Assembly: GCF_905220365.1 (NCBI RefSeq)
Contig: NC_061130.1
Location: 10,981,501 to 11,045,500, forward strand
DNA length: 64,000 nucleotides
Reading direction: 5' to 3'
Origin: Vanessa cardui
Taxonomy: Eukaryota; Arthropoda; Insecta; Lepidoptera; Nymphalidae
Made by a program: the position numbers and the translations under genes
Notes under the pieces: generated by a model
What the model saw: the letters and a program-made list of their open reading frames with translations, nothing else
What the model was told of the DNA's origin: nothing
Databases searched by the model: none
Part shown: one piece after another, positions 10,002 through 21,570 of the stretch
Numbering within the stretch: position 1 is the stretch's first letter
Layout of the letters: each line of letters opens with the position of its first letter

Positions 10002-10744
10002 CTATATGCTTTCGTTTGAAATATCTATGATACATTTTTGTAACGTTAGAATCTGATTTCTTGGCGCAGTTAATTAAAATGTTTTGTTTTTATTTACTAT
10101 ATATCACTCTTTTTTTGTTGATTCTCTCCATCATATAATAGCACGTAAAAAGTTCTGGACAAAGGTTTTCGATTTCATTCTTAGGTTTTACGGTTTCATT
10201 ACTATTATTGGATAACAACACGGCGGAATATAGTTGTATGGTTGTATGGTACGGGTGTATGGTTCCTCGTACTAATTTAACATAAAAAATATGCAGAATG
10301 AAAAGTACTAATTACGTAGTACATATGCCATACTTATATACTCTTCAGCTTTGTTTGGCAGCAGACCACCTGCCTCACGCAAAACCGCCTTAGGAATGTT
10401 TTTTCTGACAGATTGGTTTCCGCCACCATACGGTTGGATGAGGCGCTTAAATGCTCAATGGTATTGATACATGCGCTCAGCAAAAAACCTTCAGTCGGCT
10501 CTAGCGACACCCACGTTGAGATGGGGTGGCTTTATTCTAATCTGCCGGAACCACATTGCATGTAGCACTAATGACGTCACAGCCTGTAAATACTCTATTT
10601 TTTACCTTAGAATTGAAAATTAAATAATTTAACTCTGGAACTAGAATACTTATAATAATATTTAATAGACACTCGCTATAGGAAAAAACACACATATATT
10701 TGTAAGTCACAGTATACTGAAAGACGAAATGTAATATAACCTTA
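10002..10744. other. Gene-free stretch with one G/C-richer island
   Basis: Mostly A/T-rich. The segment 10365-10530 is richer in G/C and has the look of an old repeat or coding remnant (GCAGACCACCTGCCTCACGC near 10363), but no frame or family is secure. Confidence 0.4.
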
Positions 10745-10900
10745 CTAGTAGTTGCCCGCAACTTCGTTTGCGTTTTAGGGGGTTGGTTGTCATTTGTTGG
10801 GTAAGAAAGTAGCTTATGTCCATTCTTGGAGTTAAGATTTTGCTTGATACCAAAATTTTTGGTAGTTAAAGAGAAACAAACTGTCACATTTAAAATATCA
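10745..10900 (-). repeat. Interspersed repeat family 1, minus orientation
   Basis: Read on the minus strand it shares order and motifs with 9005-9190 (CATAAGCTACTTTCTTACCC against the GGGCTACTTTTTTGCC region). Strongly diverged. Confidence 0.5.
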
Positions 10901-13189
10901 ATATAGATAAAGTTTAAGAAAAAGCTATCTTTAATTTTATTGTATGATAAAGCACTTACGTATTTGGAATTACAACAAATGCCTATTAATTATTCAAAAC
11001 TTTAAATAAGTAATTAGTACTTGATAAGAAATGTCTGTTTATTTATTTTGTATGCAAACTTTTTAAGCAACGAGCAAATAGCAGCGTTACAAATAAGAAT
11101 CAAAATTACGAGGCCTGTAAAGTTCCAAGTAGCCAGACTTGAGAACAATCTTGTCTTAGTTTTAGATTTAAAACGAAACTTTTGAGACTAAGGTTTATTT
11201 AACTTGCTTTTTGTTTTGAGCCATTTTTTATTCTTTCTCGTAAGTTCTCTTGAATATATATTTTTTTTTTTCCAAGCAACTATTATATTTATTATAGTGA
11301 GCAAAGAATTTAATTTTATGTAAATAGTAAAAATAAGGTTTACGTCATAGAATAAATAAATAAACGTAATTCTAATTCTGTAATTCAACTTCAAACCTAC
11401 GGACTACATGTGTATAATTTTATGTGCATAAAAACATTGAGAACTAATATATTCTCTTATAATTAATATTTGGTTAGATTTAAAAAGGCTTTTACGGGAT
11501 TTCCTGTATATGTGAAACATCGGAATTGTTCGGAAATCAAATCATTTATCATTAAAGAAAGCCACTAAAGTTAGTATTTGATTGTTAAAAAAAATAAATA
11601 TTTCTTATACTTCGAATTCTTATACACGGTATTTGTCACGCCGTCACGCTGTTTGGAATAATTGTCGGTAAAACCCTTACGACTTACCAATACAAGTAGA
11701 TGTTCCAAATCAAAAACTTAAATATTGAAATTAAAATGTATTCAATTCATCAAATTTTGATTGTAAAAAAAAGAGATTATAATACATTCTTAATTTAATT
11801 TAATTATCGCTGGGTGTCTGATACTTATAATAAATTGGACCCGTAGTTTAATTTCTGTAATTCCTGCTTAAGTCTGACTGAAACGTTAATCATTGGTTGC
11901 TTATATAGCACATTATGTTATGTAAGAGTGGGTCCCTCTGACACGAGTCTGTATCATCTATGTAAAATCTATGTAAACTGTGGTAAAGAATTAATAAGTT
12001 AAAAAAATCATGAATATAATAAGTTATAACACAAATCTATTTAATAGTACTTAATATGATTTATACATAAAGACTCTTCCTTAATACAAATTCACAATAA
12101 AACTTATTCAGTGTTCTGAGTTCTGTGTTAAATTGTTTAGTTGCTTATATAAACTCTAAAAATGATATATTTACGCAATTATTAAAATTATCTTAAGTGT
12201 AACATTTGATTCGTTTGTATATACTTTGTTAAGTAAATCTTTATTTATTAAAGACTTTAAAAGGTGACTAAGGTGAAATTGTTTAGTAACTAATTTAAAT
12301 TTTTAATCACATTCGATAAGTATTATTTATTAGAATATAAAGTAAACAGTTATTAAGATAAACAGCTGAAAAAAATCTCTTAAATTTGTTCATTTCTCAT
12401 ATAATTTTACAGCTATTATTCTAAATTCAAGTTGTTTAAAATGTACAAAACTACCATAAAAACTGAAATCAATATAATAATTTAGCTATTTCATAATACG
12501 ACAAAGTATAAACAAAAAATGTAAACTCAATCAAATATACCTAACTGTTACACGATTAATACGAATTCATAGCCCAATAAGTACATGTCCTCCCCTTCGC
12601 TGGCTACAATATACCTATGGCTACATAACTCTTGACCTTGGGGAGAGATCCCCCATAGCCTAGCAACACGAGTACATTTAGATCCCCTGGCCGGGCCTAA
12701 TCTACAGATAATCATACCTATAGGGTTCCTACAGAGCTGTGTTACGAAGTTATAAAATGTTTTAAAGTGTCTGCGCCAAACTTTTTAATATTTAATTCTT
12801 GTGGTAATTTTTATAGGTAATACTTTTGAATATGTAACATGTCATTTTTAAATAAGATTTTGTTTTTTTGACAAATAAAATTTTAAGTTACAATTGTCAA
12901 GTTAAGATAAAATAAGAATCTTTTTCTTACTAGTTATTCGTTCAAATTGGTATCTTCTCTATATTAAAACATGTAATAAAATGTTACTTGAATATGTTAA
13001 GAATAATAATAAATTATCATTTTTGATGATAAATTTAATTTTTTATTAATTAAAATCTAAACGTTTTCTTAATTATGAAATTTACTTATATTAAGACAAG
13101 TGTCACTTTCAGCTGTTTTTTCAAGTATAATGAATCGTAAAAGCAACTGATGGTATATGTCAAGTGCAACAAGTCACATTTTAATATCG
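10901..13189. other. A/T-rich gene-free stretch
   Basis: No frame, RNA gene or recognised repeat. A G/C-richer patch at 12590-12740 (CCTCCCCTTCGCTGG, CCTTGGGGAGAGATCCCCCA) may be an old repeat. Confidence 0.4.
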
Positions 13190-13315
13190 CGAAGTCATAT
13201 CCATTGAAGCCGTAGACGTTTAGTGCGAACACGGCGATGCGTCAGCTCAGGCCCCCGGCAACAGCGCTGCGTCACTCCCCTGCCCGGTACAATCAAACTG
13301 ATGAATACTTTCAAC
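13190..13315. other. G/C-rich island of unknown function
   Basis: This short island stands out sharply from DNA of about 70% A/T. It contains GCGTCAGCTCAGGCCCCCGG and CAGCGCTGCGTCACTCCCCT, with several CpGs. No open frame with good splice sites was found. It could be a regulatory element or an untranslated exon. Confidence 0.3.
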
Positions 13316-16300
13316 GCTGTGTGCTATACGTAATAACATTGAAATTTTGATCCAGTTATTCATAGCACAGATTTCTTAAGTAATTATAATGTTTATTATT
13401 TTAAATTGTGTTATTCTTTGTTTTTGAATATAGATATAAAACTGAATGAGTTCTAATAATTTTATTTGTGTAATGCAGAGGTCATAAATTAAATCAAAGT
13501 AATTAATACTTTGTATTGATTAGTTGAGATTAAAATAGTAATCTTCCTACTTAAAATGATTGAACGTACTAAAACTTGTAGTTGGCGGGGTATTTACCAC
13601 AACCGACGAGTGAAATGACTTCGCGAATGAAAAATGTATTTGTGAAACTACGCTACGGGTGAACGAGTTAAAAGAGCTTATAGTTAAATGCGGATTTATA
13701 CGTACCTATTAACGATAGACTCATGTCTTCAAAAGATCAACAGTGACACAGTGAACTGATGCGAGGCGACACGCTTACCTCCACTGCATTCTACCCTCAT
13801 ATTTTTGTCCTTACAACACACTCTCCCTCTGACATACTTGATGTTTCCCCCTATAATTACTTCCCCTTTCTCCCCGCTCCCCTTCCCCCTTTCAACCATA
13901 ATACCTAGGTCTAAACAGAACCTAGGTATACCTACATCTAAACGCTCAACGGGATTTGCAAGGGGAATACTAAAAGGGCTCGGCGCCAGTGTGATATAAA
14001 TTTGTATATCAGTTATACATCACTCTGATGCGAGGGAGGCCACCGCACTGTTGTTTGTTTTGTGTGTCGTACAAAATATTTTTACGAAGCGTAGTTCGTA
14101 AAGGAACACTGCAATATTAAAATTAACCATTTTATATCAATTAAGTCTGTATAATAAATACTCATATTTTATTCCGTGAACAAATTATTCCCGTTTCCGT
14201 GGAAATTGACAAGTAATATTCATTTTACGTCGTTAAAATTGACTATGTTTCGACAATGTCACCGTGGCTCTGCAAGTTTAATGAGTACACCATTCAACCA
14301 GACAAATTGAAAGTCACCAAAAAGTGTCCATTAAAAGGAATCGAAGAGTCGCAAATTAACTCTGGCTAAAGTTTACCCTCAAAATAATTAGGGATTCGCC
14401 GCAATTATCACCACAAAATCAAACTTCCCTTTGATCATTATTTAGAAAAAGTATTTACATCAATCTCGACCCTAAAATGTATAGAGTATAGTTGAATTTT
14501 GTTACGGGTTTAATGTTTAGACGGTTTTGTACAGGGAATATTTAAATAGGCAAGACGCCGCCGAAAAGTTACGTACTTTTGCCTTTTTGTCAAACAACCA
14601 AAGGGAGACCCCAGTGATAATTATAATTATTTGCCAATTGTAAGTAAAGTTATTAAAGAAACTTCTCCGTAATTGCTAGTCTCTTAAGTATCATTTAAAT
14701 GAATAATGCCCCGATTTCAATAGAATTCGAGTCACCGCTCTTTTAAGAGTGGACAAAATTATCGGAGAGAGGAAGCGGATTTTTAAATTTTTTACACGAG
14801 CTTCATTGCAAAGTTAAATTATTTCGCATGAGAAACCTCTTTAGGGTCTCATAATTTGCAGCTGAAAATTCGAGATACTGACGCGACGATGATAAATCGG
14901 ATTTCGGTAGACTCGATTTCTCGCATTTACTAATCCCTTACTGCTGTAATTCTCTGATATCTAGCCATTTTTGTTGCTTTCCATTTCACCTTGCTAATGC
15001 ATTCAGATAGCTTATTTCCTATTAAAGGGACGGTCCATCCATCAAAGTGTAAGCTGGTTGTTATTGGTACGCGTATCATGCATGGATTTATTTAAATATT
15101 GGCATGAAATGAAGCTGTCATACTTAAGATCGCTGAAAGGTCGCTGACGGGTCCATCAATCATAGGGAACCTGGCGAGCTCGTGACATCATCAAAGTTTA
15201 TCTCAGTGAGAGACCAGTGAAGCGCGTAATAGCTATTTACCTGCGTATTCGTGTTCGACGGATTATCTTCCTCGAATTTGATTCTTTTTCTGATACGAAA
15301 GTAAGATTAGAGAGGGTCGTGCCCATTTCGCAATTGAGTATTAACTGGAGTGGTCTTATAAAGAACCTAATTTATATATAATTTAATCTTGATTTGTCAA
15401 ATGTAATCTTAAATTTCATAAAATTGCTAACATATTATGTTCTATTAATAATTATGTTCTATTAATTTGGTAATGATTTATGAATATTTAATTTTGGATG
15501 ACATAAATGAGTGGACGTTTAGTTATGTCGAAATTCTTATCATTAAGATATGTAAGCAACATATTTGAATGCAAAGCGGTACTAAATTCCCTTTTTCAGA
15601 ATCTAAAATGTCCCAGTAAGGGGACACCACTAACTGCCGTGTGTCACGCGCCATATAAAATGCATTTTGTGTATCTAAAGTGCATCGCACACGTATCACG
15701 CCTGTTTGCAATGTATTCCACACTTGTACGACGGTTTTTATTTATTATAATATTGTAATGAAATTCATTTCCACATATGATTTATTCTTCAAAAACATAT
15801 GTACATATGTTTTACATGTAAAGAATGTATAAATTACTTATGACATTACAGAAAAAGCAGTGGTAGAAAACGTGATTGTTTACCGAAAATTGTTGTCTAA
15901 TATTAGACAGAGACCAGTGTCTTTTACACATATAATTGCTCAGTAGTATATCACGAGAAAACTTGATTTATCGAATGAAACTGCACTACGCGTGTGGCAA
16001 AGGTAGTCCTTATGAAGAGAGGGCTAGTAGGTCCTTAAGAAGCTAAAAGTTTCCTTTTTTAATTTTATTGTTTAAGTATATCTGCTGAAATTTATAAAAT
16101 CAAATTTTATTTCCTTTAAAAATATATATTATTCACGAGGGGCCCCTATTTGCACGGACTTAGTCAGATTAAACAGTAATTCTCGTCCATATAAAATATT
16201 GCGCTGTAAAGTTATCAACAAGACTCGGACAACGTGAACCTCTAATGGGTCGCCGGGGACCTTTCCTTTAATGGCCACTCGTAAATTGGAGGAAATAATT

Positions 16301-16840
16301 AAAATCGCGCGTCCATATAGTCACAGACCAAAACATTGCCATTAAGAGTGGACGCTACAAAAGGGTTCCTTTTCAATAAATAAACCAGTTTTGTTTAAAC
16401 AGCAGTCACTATCTTCTATTTGTTCAAAGCTACAAGAATAATGAGTTCCGATAAGCAAGTTTGTATCGTCAATTATAAAGATTAAAATGTATTCCGTTTT
16501 GGAATGTAGTTACTATTACTAGAACTATCGGAACGGTTCGAACTCCCTTGTAACTCTAAATCCATTGACATATACAAAATTCAAAATATATGAGTCAGTT
16601 CTAGAATACTATGGCATTTAAATTTAATTTTTTGTATAGTGACATCCCGTAAATTATCTTAATTTGTTTTTGTTTTATTATCTTAATTTTAAGATCATGT
16701 TGAAAGAAAAAAAAAGAAATGTCTATTTAGAAGAGTGCACAATTATAAAAAAATTAAGTATTTAAAAACAAAAACAAAAATGATTAACGTACTGCTTAAC
16801 CCACAAAAAAGGAGAATTGTTAAGCAATGAATCTTATCTT
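13316..16840. other. Gene-free stretch with a pyrimidine tract and mixed-composition DNA
   Basis: 13795-13905 is a plus-strand pyrimidine-rich run (CTCTCCCTCT, CCCCTTTCTCCCCGCTCCCC). The phrase CTGATGCGAG occurs at 13758 and 14022. 14240-15340 is less A/T-rich and free of recognised repeats, the kind of background where insect enhancers lie, but this cannot be shown here. 15341-16840 is A/T-rich without recognised features. Confidence 0.35.
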
Positions 16841-17068
16841 CTTAAATAGCCGAGATGGCCCAGTGGTTAGAACGCGTGCATCTTAACCGATGACTGCGGG
16901 TTCAAACCAAGCACCGCTGAATATTCATGTGCTTAATTTGTATTTATAATACATCTGATGCTCGGTGGTGAAGGAATATTTTCCAAACCTTCTCCTCAAG
17001 GGGAACGGGAACGGGGGACGGCCTTATCCCAGCAGTGGGAAATTTACCAGTATATGTGTGGCTGTTCT
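16841..17068 (+). mobile_element. tRNA-derived SINE (Metulj-like), plus orientation
   Basis: The head GCCGAGATGGCCCAGTGG with box B-like GCGGGTTCAAACC is tRNA-related. The tail carries TTCTCCTCAAGG and CCCAGCAGTGGGAAATTTAC. It is flanked by a 13-bp direct repeat, TGAATCTTATCTT, at 16828-16840 and 17069-17081, the target duplication of retrotransposition. It is shorter than the 48045 copy because part of the middle is missing. Confidence 0.88.
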
Positions 17069-17349
17069 TGAATCTTATCTTAATCTTATCGTAAATAGGT
17101 GTACTATTCAGTCGAAGCTGAAAGCTGAAGCTGGGTTCCAAAAACCCAATACTAATTTTCAATGGTACCATATTATGCACCATACTCTTGAGATTCAGGT
17201 TATTAGATTCGTTGATTCGTCAAGTGGAGCTAAAGATATTTACGACGGCAGCGAGGTAGAAAAACATCCCTATCCACAATGTTAACTTCATAACATATTT
17301 ACATAAGTAGATGCGACCATTTATCGAATTCTTTAAAAAAGTCATGTAT

Positions 17350-17512
17350 GTTACACTATCCGTGCCCGCGCCTTCTTATGCGTTTCAATTTTATAAAAAA
17401 GTCGTTGTTGTACCCTAAGCTTTCTACCAATGAAAGTCCCGTCAACATCGGTCCAGCCGTTCCAGAGATTAGCTGGAACAAACAGATAGACAAAAATTAA
17501 AAAAGCGCTACC
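17350..17512 (+). repeat. Interspersed lepidopteran-type repeat fragment
   Basis: It contains CGGTCCAGCCGTTCCAGAGA followed by TTAGCTGGAACAAACAGATA and ACAAAAATT, a phrase I associate with repeat tails in moths and butterflies. A remnant of the same phrase (GCTGGAACAAACAGACA) lies near 59906. Confidence 0.5.
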
Positions 17513-17864
17513 TATTAGCGGTTTTGCACAAGGCCTTACCAAAAACTAAAATATAGTTGAACAACATTTAATTATGATACTAATATATAATAGCTTATGC
17601 CCAACAAATAACCTTCATACTCTTAAATCATAGCTATTTCAGCTTAAAAATGTTTACAGAAATTGATGTGGATGATCCCTCGTCACAGATCCACTGAAGC
17701 AAATACTGTCTTGGACAGAATTCAGAGATATTTCAGATAAATGCACTTACTAGATCTTGATTAGAGAATATCTGCCCTTTTAACGATACAAACTAAATTA
17801 TAGGAGATTGTACTTTCATTTCTTAGATATTTATTTCAATTACTCATTTGACAGTATTTGACGA

Positions 17865-18075
17865 CCTCCGTGGTCGAGTAGTGTGTACAATTTTATTGGG
17901 TACGCCACCCCGACGTCCCGGGTTCGATTACCGGCCGAGTTAATGTAGTAAAAGTTCATTAGATTTCTATGTTTGGGGCTGGATGTTTGTGGCATCGTCG
18001 TTACTTCTGATTACATAAAAGAAGTGCTTTAGCTACTTACATTGAGATCAGAGTAAGTTTTGATATATTGTTCAA
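17865..18075 (+). mobile_element. tRNA-derived SINE, second family, plus orientation
   Basis: The head CCTCCGTGGTCGAGTAGTGT and box B-like CCCGGGTTCGATTACCGG are tRNA-related. The body has TTTGGGGCTGGATGTTTGTG, CATCGTCGTTACTTCTGATT and AAGTGCTTTAGCTACTTACA. The same body occurs reversed at 63838-64000. Confidence 0.75.
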
Positions 18076-18117
18076 TATTCAGTTATTATTATTTAGTGCT
18101 TATAATTTTACTTAGAA

Positions 18118-18345
18118 AGGCTTTGTTCATGCTATTTGGTTATGCATCATCCGCTCATCGTATATTCTACAGCAAACCAGCAATACCTAATATTGTTGTA
18201 TTGCGATTTGAAGCGTGAGTGAACCAGGGTAAGTACAGGCATAAAGGGCATAACGTCTTAGCTTACATGTTTGGTGGTACATTACGATGAAAGAAATATT
18301 CTTGTTTACTTCATTGGTGACCACTAACCATTCGTCTACCAGTGT
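18118..18345 (+). repeat. Interspersed repeat family 3, diverged copy
   Basis: It follows the family order: TATTCTACAGCAAACCAGCA, TATTGTTGTATTGCGATTTG, GTGAGTGAACCAGGGTAAGT, ATAACGTCTTAGC and TTGGTGACCACTAACCATTC. It is clearly related to the better copy at 36655-36930. Confidence 0.6.
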
Positions 18346-19519
18346 AGTTAAAAAATTAATACGAGAACATTATTGATAACATGTTTATATAGAAAAAATA
18401 CTGATTGATTTGCTTTACTTTTTAAATAATAATAATCTAACATATTTTATTCCAACGTTAAGAGCGCAGTCTCTAAGCGTGGGAATTTATTTTCGAACAC
18501 ACACATAGGTATTTTACAATAATACATTTGCATTTTTCGGTGTATCGTACGCATCCCCTGAAATACTTAGTTGCTTTTTGTCGATGCAACGAATAAATTA
18601 TATTTTCATTGCGCATTCACAACGTAGGATTTATAAAAATACATTTAAATACGAGCAATGTAATTAGCTATGAGGTTGTCACTCGCAAAATCAATTTTAA
18701 ATTGTTTGTTAGCAAAGGGTGCGGTCCGAGTGCAATAAGATGCCTAATATACCTAATGATTTTAGATTTTCAACTGCTTTTGTTGCTTCTAAATAAATAA
18801 TTATTATTTTGAGAATATTTTAGACACATTAAATAATCGCTTACTAATATTTAATAAATAAAAATAACGGAAGCATATATTAATTATATTGTTTTTTTTT
18901 TCATTTCACTAAAATCTATTAAATAAACACAAAAAATATTACAATTTGACAATTATTACGATAACAGCGATATGAAAAAATATCTAACACAATTTTTTTA
19001 TATAAATTACAATCAGAAGCAGAAAAAACTAATAATACATTTACAAAAAATAAAACAAATTTTTTGGTGTTATGGGGGATAAAAAATCTTTGTCTTTGTT
19101 AAACAAGTCAATAACACAAGAAAATGTTTTTTATGAAATAATTCAATTAAAATTATTTTATATTAGGTATATAAAAATAAAGGGGTTGGGCCGTTGACAG
19201 GATCTGGTCATAAAAAGTACTAAGCATCAATATACAGAGGAATGTATATCAACATTTTTGCTTAGCACTATGTACTAACTAATGTATTAATAAAGCAGTT
19301 AAATATTTAAGAATTAAGCAGAGTAACGTCATCAACATCATGAGCAATGGTATGAGTTACCGTTCGTTTTAAATTTGGAATTTAGAAAAAAAAATTAGGC
19401 AACTGTGAGGTAGCAAATCCTCCACAAAACAGCAGCTCCAAAGCAGTAAAACTCTCCAGTTAAGTCAACCGAGAAATATAATAATACTTTGGAATATAAT
19501 TTTAAAAATATATGACGAT
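18346..19519. other. A/T-rich gene-free stretch
   Basis: No gene or recognised repeat. A weak imperfect stem pairs AGTACTAAGCA (19218) with TGCTTAGCACT (19259) and is not convincing as an RNA gene. Confidence 0.4.
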
Positions 19520-19873
19520 AGAGTGACTTTGATTAAATGATAGAGCCGTGTAGTTTTTTCTGTATGATCTGTTAGACGAGCATGTATGAGTTACTACTGT
19601 GATCACAGGTATTCCGTTAATGTCTACTGCGACGTCTAGTAACACTAAATCAAATTCCTATGCAGCTTCTTCCATTCCATGTATAACATTAATCGTACAG
19701 GTTTTTAGATTTACAGGGTATTGCAAGATAAGCAGAAACCTGTTTTAATTCAGCATAACCAGTACCTTTCGACATAAAACCAGACACAGCAGTCTCATTT
19801 ATATTCAGGTTTCCACAATTTTCATCCTCACAATTTTGCATTTCTAATTCGACATTACAAATTTTGCACATTA
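19520..19873 (-). pseudogene. Decayed Mutator-like (MULE) transposase fragment
   Basis: On the minus strand one frame reads CKICNVELEMQNCEDENCGN, then LNINETAVSGFMSKGTGYAE, and LAIPCKSKNLYD. After a stop and a frame change it resumes with GIPVITVVTHTCSSNRSYRK and NYTALS. The order INxxAVxGxxxxGxGYxxL, LxIPC, GIPxITVV and RSYKxNYxALS is that of the transposase domain in arthropod Mutator-like elements. Interruptions and missing flanks show that it is dead. No terminal repeats were recognised around it. Confidence 0.72.
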
Positions 19874-20360
19874 ATATTTAAGATTTTACAGAGGTAAATT
19901 CAGAATGCAAATCCTTTTTTTCTTTTAAAAGTTGAAGATGCTTGAAATCATGTATCCAAATGCCGAATTGCGATTTGTGATTTTCTGTAATTGCTCGTAA
20001 AAGTGTACCTAAAGGGGCGCAACTTCATCTCAGTGCCCCAAGTCATCCACATCTGCATGTGGTGCACCCTGATCTACGAGGCGACCCTGGCGACCGATTG
20101 ATGGTAGGATGAACATCTAAAACAGCGTAAATAAGTGATACAGACATAGTCACCTATGCGTGAACGCCCTGCGATTTTCAGCCCGAAAGCCAAGCTTGGC
20201 GAGTATAGCATTTACTCCAAAAGAAGGACCAAAATGTCCACGGCTCCACTATTCTACTATTCTTGATTGCGGCGGTGACCACAGTAACAGTAGGGCAGGC
20301 TCTGCCAAGAAACTCCGTGTTACGAACGGCCCCACAAACAAACTAACCCTACAACAACAA

Positions 20361-20572
20361 CAGCCTGTAAATTCCCACTGCTGGGCTAAAGGCCTCCTCT
20401 CCCTTTGAGGAGAAGGTTTGGAACATATTCCACCACGCTGTTCTTCGGTTTCCTCACGATGCTAACCAAATTATAAAGACAAATTAAGCTCATGAATCAG
20501 CGGTGCTTGCTGGGTTTGAACCCGCAATCATCGATTAAGATGCATGCGTTCTAATCACTGGGCCATCTCGAC
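20361..20572 (-). mobile_element. tRNA-derived SINE (Metulj-like) nested in the old RTE copy
   Basis: It starts CAGCCTGTAAATTCCCACTG, has CCTCCTCTCCCTTTGAGGAG and CCTCACGATG, and ends with TTTGAACCCGCAATCATCG and CACTGGGCCATCTCGAC, the reversed tRNA-like head. It splits the RTE-derived text between CCCTACAAC and the segment starting near 20610, so it is younger than the RTE copy. Confidence 0.85.
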
Positions 20573-20799
20573 TCAACTAAACTTAGGTTTAGGTTTATCG
20601 TATTAACAAACGATTAGGTTTGATGAACATCTGGTGCAACTGGAAGAGGAACTGAAATATATAAGATAATACCTTTGAGGTATCTGCGAAGTCCGAATGA
20701 AAGAGAGGACAAAATCACTTAGATTCGGGTCCTCTTATGAACTTCAGGGAGGCAAACCAACAATCTCAAGACAGGACCGGGTTTCTGGTGCATAAGGAC

Positions 20800-20991
20800 C
20801 TCATTAATAACTTCAATACAAATGGGATATTTACCATATTTTTTATGTTTCTTAGTATTCATCATTATATTATTCGTAGATAATATCCAAATATGGAGCT
20901 GCATCTCCATATTTGGATATTATCTACGAATGTCTTGTGCATGAGTCTCATGATAAAAATAGCCATGTTAATTTTAAATCTCATTAATAAC
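20800..20991. repeat. 12-bp duplication flanking a hairpin-bearing insertion
   Basis: CTCATTAATAAC occurs at 20800-20811 and 20980-20991. Aligned to the intact RTE element, the text before the first copy and after the second is continuous, so the 168 bp between them is an insertion with a 12-bp target duplication. At 20872-20931 it holds a perfect 27-bp inverted repeat around a 6-base loop (arms 20872-20898 and 20905-20931). The class of the insertion is unknown. Confidence 0.7.
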
Positions 20992-21570
20992 GTTGTCGAA
21001 ATCTCCAGTGAGTTGACAGGGGTTGCGTACTTCTTCAAAGTTGTACAGGTTACGCACCCAACAAGACACCTTCAGATGATGAAGAGGAAAATATGTACCA
21101 AGGCATATCAGGCAAAGCCCCGATGCAATGACCAAAAATTAGATAGATTTCATCATAAAGGACAAGCGACGGATACTAGGAGATGTCTCTTTGGTCACCG
21201 GGTTTAATACCGGAAGTGATCACCCCTCTGGATATTCGTTTCAAGCTCGAACGTGCCTATTTGATGAAGTCTACGTTTAGACCTAACATGCTTCAAGCCG
21301 GAGATAGCAACCGATTCGCTGCCCTGGAAGCAACAAACGACGTTGACCAGAAACTTGCACAAGTGGTAGGAATTCTGCGAGATGAAGGCAAGAAATTCCT
21401 TCAGCAGAGACTCTGCAGCTCATGCAGGAGCGACGAGGTATCCATCTACTTCATCAGATAGGGCTCAGACAAACTACAAAATCACGAGACTTGTGCAACA
21501 TGATCTCCACAACTCGAATATCCATTCCAGCGAACGGGCAATCGAGCTACGCAATGCATCTTACAAATTT

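Larger units (their letters stand above)
20058..21570 (+). mobile_element. Old, broken RTE retrotransposon copy
   Basis: The sequence from 20058 to 20353 resembles the upstream and N-terminal coding region of the RTE family (CCACGGCTCCACTATTCTAC, then GCGGCGGTGACCACAGTAAC, compared with the leader at 3600-3700). The homology continues at 20610 (GAACATCTGGTGCAACTGGA against 3738 onward), at 20760-20811, at 20992-21450 and to about 21565, covering the endonuclease and the linker before the reverse transcriptase. The frame is broken by many stops and indels, and the reverse transcriptase region is absent. Two later insertions interrupt it: a SINE (20361-20572) and a ~170-bp hairpin-bearing segment (20812-20979). 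Confidence 0.8.

Noticed and set aside
16849..16910. tRNA gene-like head with box B GGTTCAAACC
   Set aside because: It continues into a SINE body and is flanked by a 13-bp target duplication. The same head recurs in the other SINE copies, so it is not a functional tRNA gene.
19214..19270. Imperfect stem-loop that might be a microRNA precursor
   Set aside because: The stem is interrupted by unequal bulges and I recognise no insect microRNA seed.
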